A stretch of DNA of 47,765 nucleotides from the NCBI GenBank assembly GCA_937877545.1, contig CALFJE010000139.1:1-47765 (forward strand), written 5' to 3'. The notes beneath the pieces are model-generated. The model ran no database searches, was not told the origin of the DNA, and was given only the letters and a program-made list of their open reading frames with translations. The position numbers and the translations under genes were made by a program. This document shows, piece after piece, positions 17,801 to 24,836 of this stretch (position 1 is the stretch's first letter; each line of letters begins with the position of its first letter). The stretch comes from an uncultured Selenomonadales bacterium. GTDB lineage: Bacteria; Bacillota; Negativicutes; Selenomonadales; Selenomonadaceae.

Positions 17801-20800
17801 AGGAGCGACAGAATTTCTTATAAGCGCGACATGACGCCCGGAGCTGTCCTTAACGGCAACGAAATTACTTATTCGGAGGAAAGCGGCAGGGAATATTTCT
17901 TTACCGTCATGAACTTGAATTCTGCGGAGGGCGTCTCGATTGACGGCAGCGACGTTATCTTGACGGAGGCGGCTCTTGCCAATCGCACGGCGAACACCAT
18001 CTCAATCAGCGGCGGCGATTATAATTTGAAACTCGACGGCGCGATTAACGGCACCTTAACCCTTGCAGACGCGCAGGCGGCGACCTTCAGCGACGGCACC
18101 TATACCGCCGCAATTACCACCGAAACTTTCACCGAGGACGACGGCGCGATAACTTACCATAAGGCGACGGGCGGACAGCAATTCACAATTACCGGCTTGA
18201 AAGCCGACGCCAAACTTGACAGAGATATTTTCGTCGGCGAGGACGGCAAGGTTACCGTCAAGGCTTCGGCTCTGCCTCAAGCAACCGAGGGCGCAACGGT
18301 CGTGCTTACGGACTTAAAGGCGGGCGACGGCGTCAACTACACTTTGACTTTCGACGAGGAGATAGCGCAAGATACCTCGACGCACAAGGGCGGCTGGTCA
18401 GGCTCGAACGGCACCTTTACCTTTACGGAAGATTACAAGCTCACGCATTGGGCGAAGAACGGCAATACCTACACATTCCATAATCAGACGGGCGGGCACA
18501 AGTTCACGCTCAGCGGTCTCGACAGCGACGTGACTGCCGATAATCTCACCACCAAAAATATCGCCGTCACGGGCAACTCGACGAACGGTTACACGGTCAA
18601 GATTCTCAACTCCGCTGTTCTGCCGACGACGAATGCGGTTACCGTCAAGGGCATTTCGGGCGTTGAAGGCATTGCGGCGGCAAATTACACGCTTGCCCTC
18701 GACAGCAAAGTTGCCGCGCCCAAAACCATTGCGGAAAGCTTCATCAACAAGAGCGGCAAATATACCTACACGGCGACCGGGACGAGCGCGGGCTGGTCTG
18801 TTGCCGACGGCAAAATCGTCTATTCCGCGCAGGTTGGCGGCGACCAATTCACGCTCAGCGGGATTAAAAACGGCGTCAAGCTCAACAGCGGCGTCACGGT
18901 TGCCAACAACGTCGTCAAAGTCTCCTCCGACGCCTTGAACTCCTCCGAAAAGGACGGCGCGAAAATCCTCCTCACCGACAACAACAACAAATATACCTTG
19001 CGGCTCGACACCGATATACTTCAAGCGGCGACCGTGGTTAAAGGCGCGTTCACCTCCGTAAGCGGCGGCAAGGCGATTTACACGGCGACGCATAATCTTT
19101 CCTACTATGAGCCGACCGAAGCCAACGTTTACACCTATCGCAAGCAGGACGCCGCAAAGAAAATCACAATCGGCAACCTTAAGAAGACCGCGACGATTGA
19201 TGACATTGATGCTTTGACGATCACGGAGACGGGCGGCAAGTTCGCGGTGTCTTTCAACGACGATAAAATTTTGGACAGCAAATCGCCTTCAATTTCGGCG
19301 GATAAGGGCGTCACTTACGAGGTTACGGTTGCCGATAAGCTCAACCCCGCCAAGTTGGACGCCGATTGGCTCGTAAGGAGCACGAATGCAAGCTTGAAAT
19401 CCGACACGAGCGCGGGCTACACCGTCAAGAGCAACAAGGTCGTCTACAGCGGCAGGCAGACCGGCAAGCCTCAAGCGGTATTGAGCGGCTTGCAGAAAAA
19501 TGTTAATCCCGCCGTCCCCGCCGCAGATGTCCTTACCCTCAAGGCGGCTGATTTGGGTGCCAAGACGACGCTCAAATCCAATGCCGACAACTTCACGGTT
19601 GAGCTTACGGGCGACACTGCAGGCAAAAGATTCTACGGAACCAACGGCAATGATACGCTCAAAGTTTCGGCGACCAATGCGTTCGTCGACGGCGGCAAGG
19701 GCAATGATGAGTTCACAATCACGGGCGCGGCGGCAAGTGTCCTCGGCGGCGCGGGCAACGATAAATTTATAATCACGGGCGCGGCGGCAAGCGTCCTGGG
19801 CGGTGCCGGCAATGACGAATTCACAATCACGGGCGGCGACGTAACCTTGAGCGGCGGCGCGGGTGCCGATACCTTCAACGTCGGCAGCAACGGCGCGGTG
19901 CTCACCTACACCAAGGGCGACGGGGCAGACACCGTTAATTACGCCAAAGGGCTTAAAATCAGCTTGAACGGCTCAATGAAACCCATAAGTATCGCCAAGG
20001 ACTCCGGCAACCTTATCCTCAACCTCGGCAAAAACGATTCAATCACTGTCACCGACATTGGCGATACTTTGGCGGTTTTCAACAAGACCGAAAACTTGAG
20101 CCTCGACATGAGCAAGATTAACCACGACAATAATTTTACCTTCGACGCGAAGAGCAATGCCGTAACGGTTGCAAGTACTTTCCGCGGGACTGTCACAGCC
20201 GAAGACGACATTTATCTCAACAACGGGAAACTTTCCAAAGTCTCGACAATCGACGCCGGCAACGTTACGGGCGAAGTGCTGATTGTCGGGAACAGCAAGG
20301 CGAATACGCTCCTGGGCGGCAAGGGCAAAACTTCTCTTGCGGGCGGCAAGGGCAATGACGTTTTCATTTACAACGGCGGCGAACTTACGATAACCGATTA
20401 CGGCGACGGGGCGGATAAAATCAGCGTCGGCAGTTACATTTCGAGCGGCTTCTCCGTTGACGGCGGCGACGTGGTTATCGATTTCGGCAACAGAAATTCC
20501 ATGCGCCTTAAAGACAGCGCGGGCAAGGCGATAACGTTCGTTGCGGGCAAAAGCTCTGCGGCGAGCATTTACACTGCAGACGGCGTATTTAACGGCGGCA
20601 AGACGGCGGTCACGCTTACGGGCACGAACGGCGATTTGAGCGGCGAGTCCAAAATTGCCACAATCACGGCGGACGATACCTTTAAGGGCGCAGAGATTAT
20701 CGGCAACGACAAGGCGAACATCATCAACGGCGGCGACAAGGGCGAATCGCTCAAGGGCAACGCGGGCAACGATAAACTCTTTGGCAACGGCGGCGCGGAT

Positions 20801-21583
20801 ACGCTTTGGGGCGGCGCAGGCAATGATTTGTTCGTCTTCGACGGCAGAGGCGCGGATGTTATCATGGATTACGGCGTCGGCGCGGATAAAGTCAGCCTTG
20901 ATACGGACATGACGATTGTTGACGCGAGCGTCGTCGACAAAGACGTTACCTTGAAGTTCACAAGCGGCGACCCGCTTAAACTTATGGGCATCGGCGATAA
21001 GACCGTCGCTTTCGTGGAGACGAGTATCAGTACCAAAGGCAAGAAGGTCGGGCAGAATGTTTCCTACGCTTTCGGCGACGGCAAGATATTCAACGGCGGC
21101 AAGACGGCGGTCACGCTTACGGGCGCGAACGGCGATTTGAGCGGCGAGTCCAAAATTGCCACAATCACGGCGGACGATACCTTTAAGGGCGCAGAGATTA
21201 TCGGCAACGACAAGGCGAACATCATCAACGGCGGCGACAAGGGCGAATCGCTCAAGGGCAACGCGGGCAACGATAAACTCTTCGGCAACGGCGGCGCGGA
21301 CACGCTGTGGGGCGGCGCAGGCAATGACACACTCTACGGCGGCACGGGCGTCGATACGTTCATTTACAAGCCCGGCGACGGCAAGGATACCATAATGGAC
21401 TACGAGAGCGGCGAACTTTTGACCATTACGGACAGCACGTTTAAGAGCGCGTCTTTCAGCAAAAACACCCTTACGCTTGCGATTGACGGCGGCGGCTCGA
21501 TTACCTTTAAAAATGTAACCGACACGACCAACTTTAATATCAACGGCACGACTTACAGGGTAAGCGGCAAAACGCTTGAATAA
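14843..21583 (+). CDS. Giant RTX-type protein with HEXXH zinc-peptidase domain
   Basis: A 2246-residue predicted secreted protein. It has no Sec signal; the N-terminal 200 residues are non-repetitive. Residues about 220-270 are a first RTX block. Residues about 400-610 hold a zinc-peptidase-like domain: H524-E525-F-N-H528, then E547 exactly 18 residues after the second histidine, in the context IKEGFAELVQG, followed by YAAGYVFLRYF. This is the gluzincin HEXXH-x18-E pattern. Residues about 700-945 are RTX repeats. About 990-1600 are four to five diverged modules of roughly 100 residues with a GGxQFTLSGL-like core. About 1600-2190 are further RTX blocks, including two nearly identical DNA repeats. 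The last 60 residues are non-repetitive. It has its own promoter and terminator. No type I secretion genes are in the window. Extracellular protease is the best inference; the substrate is unknown. Confidence 0.85.
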   Translation: MTPQNVIKSFVARLANHGYTAGNVNGMLDSAVRASSRYTSIDEVISSIQADHLQAEQISIETVVNYYLGEDAFNSYCVEGDAVKPLSEISNEILDYECADNITIGDLIRETTAQFFLKNYCGIDLNNDDTGAITGSDANLTITANMLGSNGEQVLQVLSEYYGDEAALSDDGQTLIIGTGVTKTAEDIIPENFNTYTASNNAAQVIDTGTKGWLVKATNKNDTIISNGADSIDAGAGNDVITVNANGSTVASGTGNDKITVSASVKTVKLTDLSDKDELTILGNFEVGSAQVEDMMLTITDKTGTRKITLAQFQAATKVNVGNASTTLGEWLADKANWDWSTASETENTGVASSATFNINLDDVTADSSGTVTFEGFAAGKLSNSSANVSTFTSHGLTVHLRGQASDIRLSNIIPLTLDDLDDDQKIILAGLFKWWVKEALALNEESYGLSFGDNATVHDIDLCFFYDENGSLAAILPKARADLDGVATALYLNVNLEPYQNISADNVNGNSNGWGYLDRTLAHEFNHAVFNANINYFNGLPTFIKEGFAELVQGVDDDQQNAILRVARNTDSLAAQLDLTNNTTQNVTTDTYAAGYVFLRYFAKQAALQTIYFPSFSEIAPVTVNFNNLNVSANSVLYVDTSAFDPTVQVAKDLDTFNGLDDPNNSLLAVGQILDLGNGVLYYSVDNDLVKQNITLGGKITNVYQLNANTNLTGSEGADAIQIVEGSNSINGGGGADYLEVTGQYASINTGAGDDSIILFDGGHNNINLGDGDNYLELDGEPFLGYGYIYSELYGNTITGGAGNDTVLNLAYRYFDDDGYEVTPDTEDATAYDFYGYQFDSTVDLGDGDNEVHLTSLVDSSVKTGAGNDVISITVLKNSTLNTGAGNDIIGFHGSGNSVDAGAGENVIVAYNGSANTIKTSAGSDYISVGAEVEDFTVEGFGTDDMIILEQAPAELEITDGKLIAGNATVTSISSIATSETSWLTRSDRISYKRDMTPGAVLNGNEITYSEESGREYFFTVMNLNSAEGVSIDGSDVILTEAALANRTANTISISGGDYNLKLDGAINGTLTLADAQAATFSDGTYTAAITTETFTEDDGAITYHKATGGQQFTITGLKADAKLDRDIFVGEDGKVTVKASALPQATEGATVVLTDLKAGDGVNYTLTFDEEIAQDTSTHKGGWSGSNGTFTFTEDYKLTHWAKNGNTYTFHNQTGGHKFTLSGLDSDVTADNLTTKNIAVTGNSTNGYTVKILNSAVLPTTNAVTVKGISGVEGIAAANYTLALDSKVAAPKTIAESFINKSGKYTYTATGTSAGWSVADGKIVYSAQVGGDQFTLSGIKNGVKLNSGVTVANNVVKVSSDALNSSEKDGAKILLTDNNNKYTLRLDTDILQAATVVKGAFTSVSGGKAIYTATHNLSYYEPTEANVYTYRKQDAAKKITIGNLKKTATIDDIDALTITETGGKFAVSFNDDKILDSKSPSISADKGVTYEVTVADKLNPAKLDADWLVRSTNASLKSDTSAGYTVKSNKVVYSGRQTGKPQAVLSGLQKNVNPAVPAADVLTLKAADLGAKTTLKSNADNFTVELTGDTAGKRFYGTNGNDTLKVSATNAFVDGGKGNDEFTITGAAASVLGGAGNDKFIITGAAASVLGGAGNDEFTITGGDVTLSGGAGADTFNVGSNGAVLTYTKGDGADTVNYAKGLKISLNGSMKPISIAKDSGNLILNLGKNDSITVTDIGDTLAVFNKTENLSLDMSKINHDNNFTFDAKSNAVTVASTFRGTVTAEDDIYLNNGKLSKVSTIDAGNVTGEVLIVGNSKANTLLGGKGKTSLAGGKGNDVFIYNGGELTITDYGDGADKISVGSYISSGFSVDGGDVVIDFGNRNSMRLKDSAGKAITFVAGKSSAASIYTADGVFNGGKTAVTLTGTNGDLSGESKIATITADDTFKGAEIIGNDKANIINGGDKGESLKGNAGNDKLFGNGGADTLWGGAGNDLFVFDGRGADVIMDYGVGADKVSLDTDMTIVDASVVDKDVTLKFTSGDPLKLMGIGDKTVAFVETSISTKGKKVGQNVSYAFGDGKIFNGGKTAVTLTGANGDLSGESKIATITADDTFKGAEIIGNDKANIINGGDKGESLKGNAGNDKLFGNGGADTLWGGAGNDTLYGGTGVDTFIYKPGDGKDTIMDYESGELLTITDSTFKSASFSKNTLTLAIDGGGSITFKNVTDTTNFNINGTTYRVSGKTLE
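20588..21328 (+). repeat. Two near-identical 240-bp repeats, 501 bp apart
   Basis: Segments 20588-20827 and 21089-21328 are almost identical at the DNA level; only a few differences are seen by eye, mostly third-base (for example at the LFGNGG and ADTLWGG codons). Each encodes the same module of FNGGKTAVTLTG followed by RTX repeats. The offset of 501 bp keeps the frame (167 codons). DNA-level identity well above that of the other repeats points to a recent duplication or gene conversion. Confidence 0.9.
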
Positions 21584-21603
21584 TTCTTAGCGAAAGAAAA
21601 AAG

Positions 21604-21632
21604 ACCTCCCGCAATTTTGCAGGAGGTTTTTT
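21604..21632. terminator. Bidirectional terminator between RTX gluzincin and rpiB-like gene
   Basis: ACCTCC (21604-21609) pairs with GGAGGT (21622-21627), with further pairing inside. A T run follows on the plus strand and an A run precedes it, so it can stop both the plus-strand giant gene and the minus-strand isomerase gene. Confidence 0.8.
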
Positions 21633-21657
21633 GTTACGATGAGATAATCGCGCTGAT

Positions 21658-22119
21658 TTATTTGACGGGGACGCAGTGTTTATCGTTGATGTCGGCGACC
21701 TTCTTGACGCGGCGGCGGTATTTCTCGGCGGTAAGCGGTTCGGTCTTGAGCCACGTCTTGACGATTTCCATAGCGATTGCGGAGCCGATAATCTTGCCGC
21801 CGATACAAAGGACGTTGGAGTCGGTGTGTTCGCGGGACAGCTGAGCGCAGAACGGGTCTTGGCAGACAGCCGCGTAGATGCCGTAAATCTTGTTGGCGAT
21901 AAGCGCGGAGCCGTAGCCTACGCCGTCGACGAAAATACCGCGATCGCATTCGCCCTTAGCCACCGCCAACGCCGCAGGATACACGAAGTCGGACAAGTCG
22001 CAAGCTCCCTCGTCGTAGGTACCGAAGTCTTTAACCTCGTAGCCTTGCTCCTCCAGATAAGCTTTAATCTGATTCTTGAGCGCGGTGCCGGCGTGGTCGT
22101 TCGCCATTGCAATTTTCAT
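21658..22119 (-). CDS. RpiB/LacAB-family sugar-phosphate isomerase, variant active site
   Basis: A 153-residue protein of the RpiB/LacA/LacB family, which interconverts aldose and ketose phosphates. Conserved features include the NDHAG start loop (H9), the QLSREHTDSNVL segment (H98) and the length. The usual catalytic cysteine loop (CGTGIG in RpiB) reads VDGVGYGS here, so the cysteine is D65 and the following threonine is valine. RpiB and LacB need that cysteine as the base, so ribose-5-phosphate isomerase activity cannot be assumed. I believe this Asp variant occurs in a distinct subfamily, possibly with another sugar substrate, but could not verify it. The start ATG has AAGGAGG nine bases upstream. 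It is flanked by terminators on both sides, so it is probably a single-gene unit. Confidence 0.85.
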   Translation of the reverse strand: MKIAMANDHAGTALKNQIKAYLEEQGYEVKDFGTYDEGACDLSDFVYPAALAVAKGECDRGIFVDGVGYGSALIANKIYGIYAAVCQDPFCAQLSREHTDSNVLCIGGKIIGSAIAMEIVKTWLKTEPLTAEKYRRRVKKVADINDKHCVPVK

Positions 22120-22164
22120 GGGAATTCCTCCTTAGAAATATTTCGCACAGTTTATCACGCTTAC

Positions 22165-22199
22165 GAAAAAAAATAAAGCCCGAAAATCTTATCGGGCTT
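22165..22199 (-). terminator. Terminator copy 3 (distal) of the 123-bp array
   Basis: Hairpin 22176-22199 (AAGCCCG pairing with CGGGCTT), followed on the minus strand by a run of mostly T. Last of three serial terminators. Confidence 0.85.
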
Positions 22200-22293
22200 G
22201 AAAGTTCGTTCGCGAATTTTATTGGAATTGAGCTCGCCGCGAAGGACGGGGTTGTCGAAGCCGTCGCGAATCTTTTGGCGCGGTTCAGCCGAG

Positions 22294-22322
22294 GAAAAAA
22301 GCCCGACCGTTTTATCGGGCTT
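22294..22322 (-). terminator. Terminator copy 2 of the 123-bp array
   Basis: Hairpin 22299-22322 with an AAGCCCGA stem, followed on the minus strand by six T. Same stem as the flanking copies; the loop differs slightly. Confidence 0.85.
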
Positions 22323-22416
22323 GAAAGTTCATTCGCGAATTTTATTGGAATTGAGCTTGCCGCGCAGGACGGGGTTGCCGAAGCCGCCGCGAATCTTTTG
22401 GCGTGGTTTAGTCGAG

Positions 22417-22445
22417 GAAAAAAGCCCGACAGTTTTATCGGGCTT
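22417..22445 (-). terminator. Terminator copy 1 (gene-proximal) of the 123-bp array
   Basis: Hairpin 22422-22445, followed on the minus strand by six T. It begins 20 bases after the zinc-ribbon stop codon, so it is the functional terminator of that gene. Confidence 0.88.
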
Positions 22446-22464
22446 GAAAGTTCGTTCGCGAATT

Positions 22465-22767
22465 TTATTGGAATTGAGCTCGCCGCGCAGGACGATGTTT
22501 GCTGAAGCAGTCGCGACAGTAGACGGGGCGGTCGTTTTTCGGCTCGAACGGGACTTCCGTCTCCTTGCCGCAATCTGCGCATGTCACGGTAAACATTTGA
22601 CGCTGTTCGCCGCCGTCGCGAGTGCGTTTGCGTTTGTCTCGGCAGTCGCGGCAACGCACCGGCTCGTTTTCGAAGCCGCGCTCTTGGTAGAATTCCTGTT
22701 CGCCCGCGCTGAAGATGAATTCTTTTCCGCAGTCCTTGCACACGAGTGTTTTGTCTTCAAAAGCCAT
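22465..22767 (-). CDS. Small double zinc-ribbon protein
   Basis: A 100-residue cytoplasmic protein with two four-cysteine zinc sites: C10/C13 with C39/C42, and C63/C66 with C84/C87, each pair written CxxC or CRDC. The N-terminal half (KTLVCKDCGKEFIFSAGEQ, then EFYQERGF) matches a widespread family of small probable zinc-binding proteins of unknown role found in Firmicutes and other anaerobes. The start is ATG at 22767 with AAGGAG about ten bases upstream; a longer frame to 22884 lacks support. The C-terminal tail is basic and has no zinc ligand. The tail codons and the following terminator are the source of the 123-bp tandem array. It has its own promoter at 22841-22868. Confidence 0.85.
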   Translation of the reverse strand: MAFEDKTLVCKDCGKEFIFSAGEQEFYQERGFENEPVRCRDCRDKRKRTRDGGEQRQMFTVTCADCGKETEVPFEPKNDRPVYCRDCFSKHRPARRAQFQ

Positions 22768-22840
22768 TCTAAAAAATCTCCTTACAACGTGAAAAATTCT
22801 TCTTGTTCGACTCGTAACCTTCCCGAATCGACACGCGGGA

Positions 22841-22868
22841 ATTATACCACGCTTTACGGAAAAAGCAA
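22841..22868 (-). promoter_or_regulatory. Promoter for zinc-ribbon gene
   Basis: Minus strand: TTGCTT (22863-22868), 16-base spacer, perfect TATAAT (22841-22846). The -10 is 74 bases upstream of the ATG at 22767. Confidence 0.6.
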
Positions 22869-22887
22869 GCCGCGCAGAAAGCAAAGA

Positions 22888-22907
22888 GACACGCCGCTAA
22901 GCGTGCC
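22888..22907 (-). terminator. Possible terminator after tRNA-Gly(CCC)
   Basis: A 7-bp stem (22901-22907 with 22888-22894, one G-U pair) and a 6-base loop, followed by TCTCTTTGCTTTCT on the minus strand, 14 bases after the tRNA. The T tract is interrupted, so this is a modest call. Confidence 0.5.
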
Positions 22908-22921
22908 TCAGGATTTTCGTT

Positions 22922-22995
22922 TGGAGCGGGCAATGGGAATCGAACCCACCTCTAAAGCTTGGGAAGCTTTCATTCTACCGATGAACTATGCCCGC
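22922..22995 (-). tRNA. tRNA-Gly(CCC)
   Basis: A full cloverleaf on the minus strand: acceptor GCGGGCA/TGCCCGC, anticodon stem AAAGC/GCTTT with loop TTCCCAA (anticodon CCC), GTTCGATTC-type T-loop and an encoded CCA end (22922-22924). It reads GGG. It lies two bases downstream of the flagellin stop codon on the same strand. Confidence 0.95.
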
Positions 22996-22997
22996 CT

Positions 22998-23870
22998 TTA
23001 AGCCAACAACGCCAATATTCTTGCGCTGTTTTGGTTGAACATCATGGTTGCGAAGAGTGCCATTTGCTGTTGAAGTTGTTCGCTTTGGAGATCCGTTGTT
23101 TGCTTTGCTATGTCCGCGTCGCCGATATTCGACAATGCTTGGAGCTGATTTATTTCCATGGTTTCGTAGTTTGCCTGTTGGAATTCCAGCCGTTGAAGTT
23201 GTGCGCCTTGAGTTGTTGCCTCGTCGAGGGCAATTCCTTCGCCTACGTAGTCGCTCATGAACTGCAGAGACTCGGCGACGTTTCCGACGGACTTCAGGGC
23301 GTTGTCGACGATTTTCAGCGAATTGTCAGCCGCTTCGGGCGTCGACGCGTCGATTGTAACATTGCCCCGTGAATCCGTCAAGCCCAGAGTCTTGGCGCGG
23401 AGGTCACCCGTATTGAAATTTTCGTAGCCGTCAATGCCGGCGAGCACCAAACCGTTGCGGGAGCCGTCGAGCAGATTCATTCCGTTGTACTGCACGCGGG
23501 CATTCGCGTCGATTTGCGCGATGCTTTGGTTGATACTCTTTTGCAGAGCCTGGCGGTCAAGAGTGCCGTTTGTATCGTTCGCCGCGTTCACGAGTTGCTC
23601 TCTGATTGCCTGCAACCCTTTGAGGGTATTGTCCGTCGCGCCGGCGGAAATTTTAATTGCAGAGCTGATATTTTGCGTATTGCGAACAGATTGCGCTGTG
23701 CCGCGAGCGTTGCTGTCGAGCCGCACGGAAATTGCGTATTCGGACGCGCCCATTGATGCGCTCGGATATTTTGAGCCGCTCGCAATTTTTTGCAGGGTAT
23801 TCTGCGAAATGGCGACTATCCTCTTATACGCACTGATTGAGTTGTTTACCCCGCCCACCGTCATAGCCAT
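22998..23870 (-). CDS. Short flagellin
   Basis: Flagellar filament protein reduced to the conserved ends, 290 residues. Residues 1-140 form the N-terminal D0/D1 helices (MAMTVGGVNNSISAYKRI; QKIASGSKYPSA; NTQNISSAIKISAGA). Residues about 205-290 form the C-terminal helices, ending MMFNQNSARILALLA. Only about 60 residues lie between, so D2/D3 surface domains are absent. The first 20 residues depart from the usual MxxxINxNxxAxxAxR start, suggesting a divergent or minor flagellin. The start follows an AAAGGGTGAG site. No fliS, fliD or other flagellar genes are adjacent. A possible sigma-A promoter is present; no convincing sigma-28 promoter (TAAA, 15 bases, GCCGATAA) was found. Confidence 0.88.
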   Translation of the reverse strand: MAMTVGGVNNSISAYKRIVAISQNTLQKIASGSKYPSASMGASEYAISVRLDSNARGTAQSVRNTQNISSAIKISAGATDNTLKGLQAIREQLVNAANDTNGTLDRQALQKSINQSIAQIDANARVQYNGMNLLDGSRNGLVLAGIDGYENFNTGDLRAKTLGLTDSRGNVTIDASTPEAADNSLKIVDNALKSVGNVAESLQFMSDYVGEGIALDEATTQGAQLQRLEFQQANYETMEINQLQALSNIGDADIAKQTTDLQSEQLQQQMALFATMMFNQNSARILALLA

Positions 23871-23897
23871 TTTATCTCACCCTTTCATCTTCCTTGA

Positions 23898-23926
23898 ATC
23901 AAAAAACTCGTCCAACTTTCTGTCAA
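23898..23926 (-). promoter_or_regulatory. Possible promoter for flagellin gene
   Basis: Minus strand: perfect TTGACA (23921-23926), 17-base spacer, TTTGAT (23898-23903, four of six matches to TATAAT), about 28 bases upstream of the ATG. Confidence 0.45.
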
Positions 23927-24005
23927 GAATAATAACATAAATGCCTTTCAGATACAAGAAATTTTTCGTGAAAGGATAAATTTTTTCGGAGACAAAGTTT
24001 TATCG

Positions 24006-24034
24006 TTGCGCGATAAATCGGCGCGTGATAAAAT
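24006..24034 (+). promoter_or_regulatory. Possible promoter for cobM-cbiG
   Basis: TTGCGC (24006-24011), 17-base spacer, TAAAAT (24029-24034), 33 bases before the cobM ATG. A 6-bp inverted repeat (TTATCG/CGATAA) overlaps the -35. No cobalamin riboswitch can be recognised in the short leader. Confidence 0.45.
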
Positions 24035-24067
24035 CGCTTTAAAATTTATTTAAAGGTGGAATGGGCA

Positions 24068-24835
24068 ATGGTTCACATAGTCGGCGCGGGTCCCGGCGAC
24101 CCGGATTTAATCACAGTACGCGGGCAAAGGCTCTTAAGCGAGGCGGACGTTGTAATTTACGCGGGTTCGCTCGTCAACGAGGAGATTTTGCGCTTTTGCA
24201 AGCCCGAAGCAGAAATTTACAACTCCGCGCAGATGATGTTGGAGGAAGTCATGCACGTCATATCGTTGGCGGAGCAGGCGGGCAAAACGACGGTGCGGCT
24301 GCACACGGGCGACCCGTCGATTTACGGCGCGATACGCGAACAAATGGACGCCATGACGGCGCGGGGCATAGCCTTCGACGTGACGCCGGGGGTAAGCTCC
24401 TTCCTGGCGGCGGCGGCGGCTCTCAAGGCGGAATACACCTTGCCCGGCGTGACGCAAACGGTAATAATCACGCGGCGCGGCGGACGCACGCCCGTTCCCG
24501 ACTCCGAATCAATCAAAAAGCTCGCGCAACATCAAACGACGCTGTGTATATTCCTGTCAATCAACTTGCTTGACGAGATAAAGCGCGAACTCATGTCGGC
24601 GGGCTTCAAGTCGTCAACGCCCGTTGCGGTCGTCTACAAAGCCTCGTGGCCGGGCGAGGAGAAAATCATCCAAGGGCGGCTCGACAATATCGTTCAGCTG
24701 GTTAAGGAGGCGAACATCGACCGCACGGCTCTGATAATCATCGGGCGTTGTTTGGATTCAAAGCCGGAAGACTATCAAAAATCCAATCTTTATTCTCCGA
24801 AATTCGGGCACATGTTCAGGCAGGCGAGATTTTAA
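24068..24835 (+). CDS. cobM: Cobalt-precorrin-4 C11-methyltransferase
   Basis: SAM-dependent tetrapyrrole methylase that methylates C11 of (cobalt-)precorrin-4 in corrin ring synthesis (CobM/CbiF). It has 255 residues. The family's N-terminal SAM motif is HIVGAGPGDPDLITVRG (residues 3-19), with ADVVIYAGSLV, VRLHTGDPSIYGA and TPGVSSFLAAAA following in the usual order; the C-terminal IIGR block is present. Start ATG 24068 is preferred over an upstream in-frame GTG (24056), because AAAGGTGG lies eight bases before it and the family begins at this methionine. cbiG starts one base after its stop, so the two are translationally coupled. Presence with cbiG indicates the anaerobic (early cobalt insertion) route. 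Confidence 0.95.
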   Translation: MVHIVGAGPGDPDLITVRGQRLLSEADVVIYAGSLVNEEILRFCKPEAEIYNSAQMMLEEVMHVISLAEQAGKTTVRLHTGDPSIYGAIREQMDAMTARGIAFDVTPGVSSFLAAAAALKAEYTLPGVTQTVIITRRGGRTPVPDSESIKKLAQHQTTLCIFLSINLLDEIKRELMSAGFKSSTPVAVVYKASWPGEEKIIQGRLDNIVQLVKEANIDRTALIIIGRCLDSKPEDYQKSNLYSPKFGHMFRQARF

Positions 24836-24836
24836 A

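Larger units (their letters stand above)
22175..22510 (-). repeat. 123-bp tandem repeat carrying gene 3' end plus terminator
   Basis: Three head-to-tail copies at an exact 123-bp period (the GCCCG of the hairpin lies at 22178, 22301 and 22424). On the minus strand each unit holds the last 10-15 codons of the upstream zinc-ribbon gene in degraded form, then a hairpin terminator. The gene-proximal unit contains the real stop codon (22465). The stretch 22120-22464 holds no gene other than these repeats. Confidence 0.9.

Noticed and set aside
22175..22510. CRISPR array
   Set aside because: The repeats are 123 bp, near-identical along their whole length and contain terminators; no short repeat/unique spacer alternation and no cas genes.
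22064..22741. Minus-strand ORF of 225 codons across the 123-bp repeats
   Set aside because: Its first part is out of frame with the zinc-ribbon gene and the rest spans terminators; open frame is explained by the repeat period being a multiple of three.
22107..23001. Plus-strand ORFs across the repeats and tRNA-Gly
   Set aside because: They run through serial terminators and a tRNA gene; no ribosome site; treated as by-products of the repeat.
24000..24067. Cobalamin riboswitch before cobM
   Set aside because: The leader is too short and no B12-box-like element is seen; only a small inverted repeat is present.
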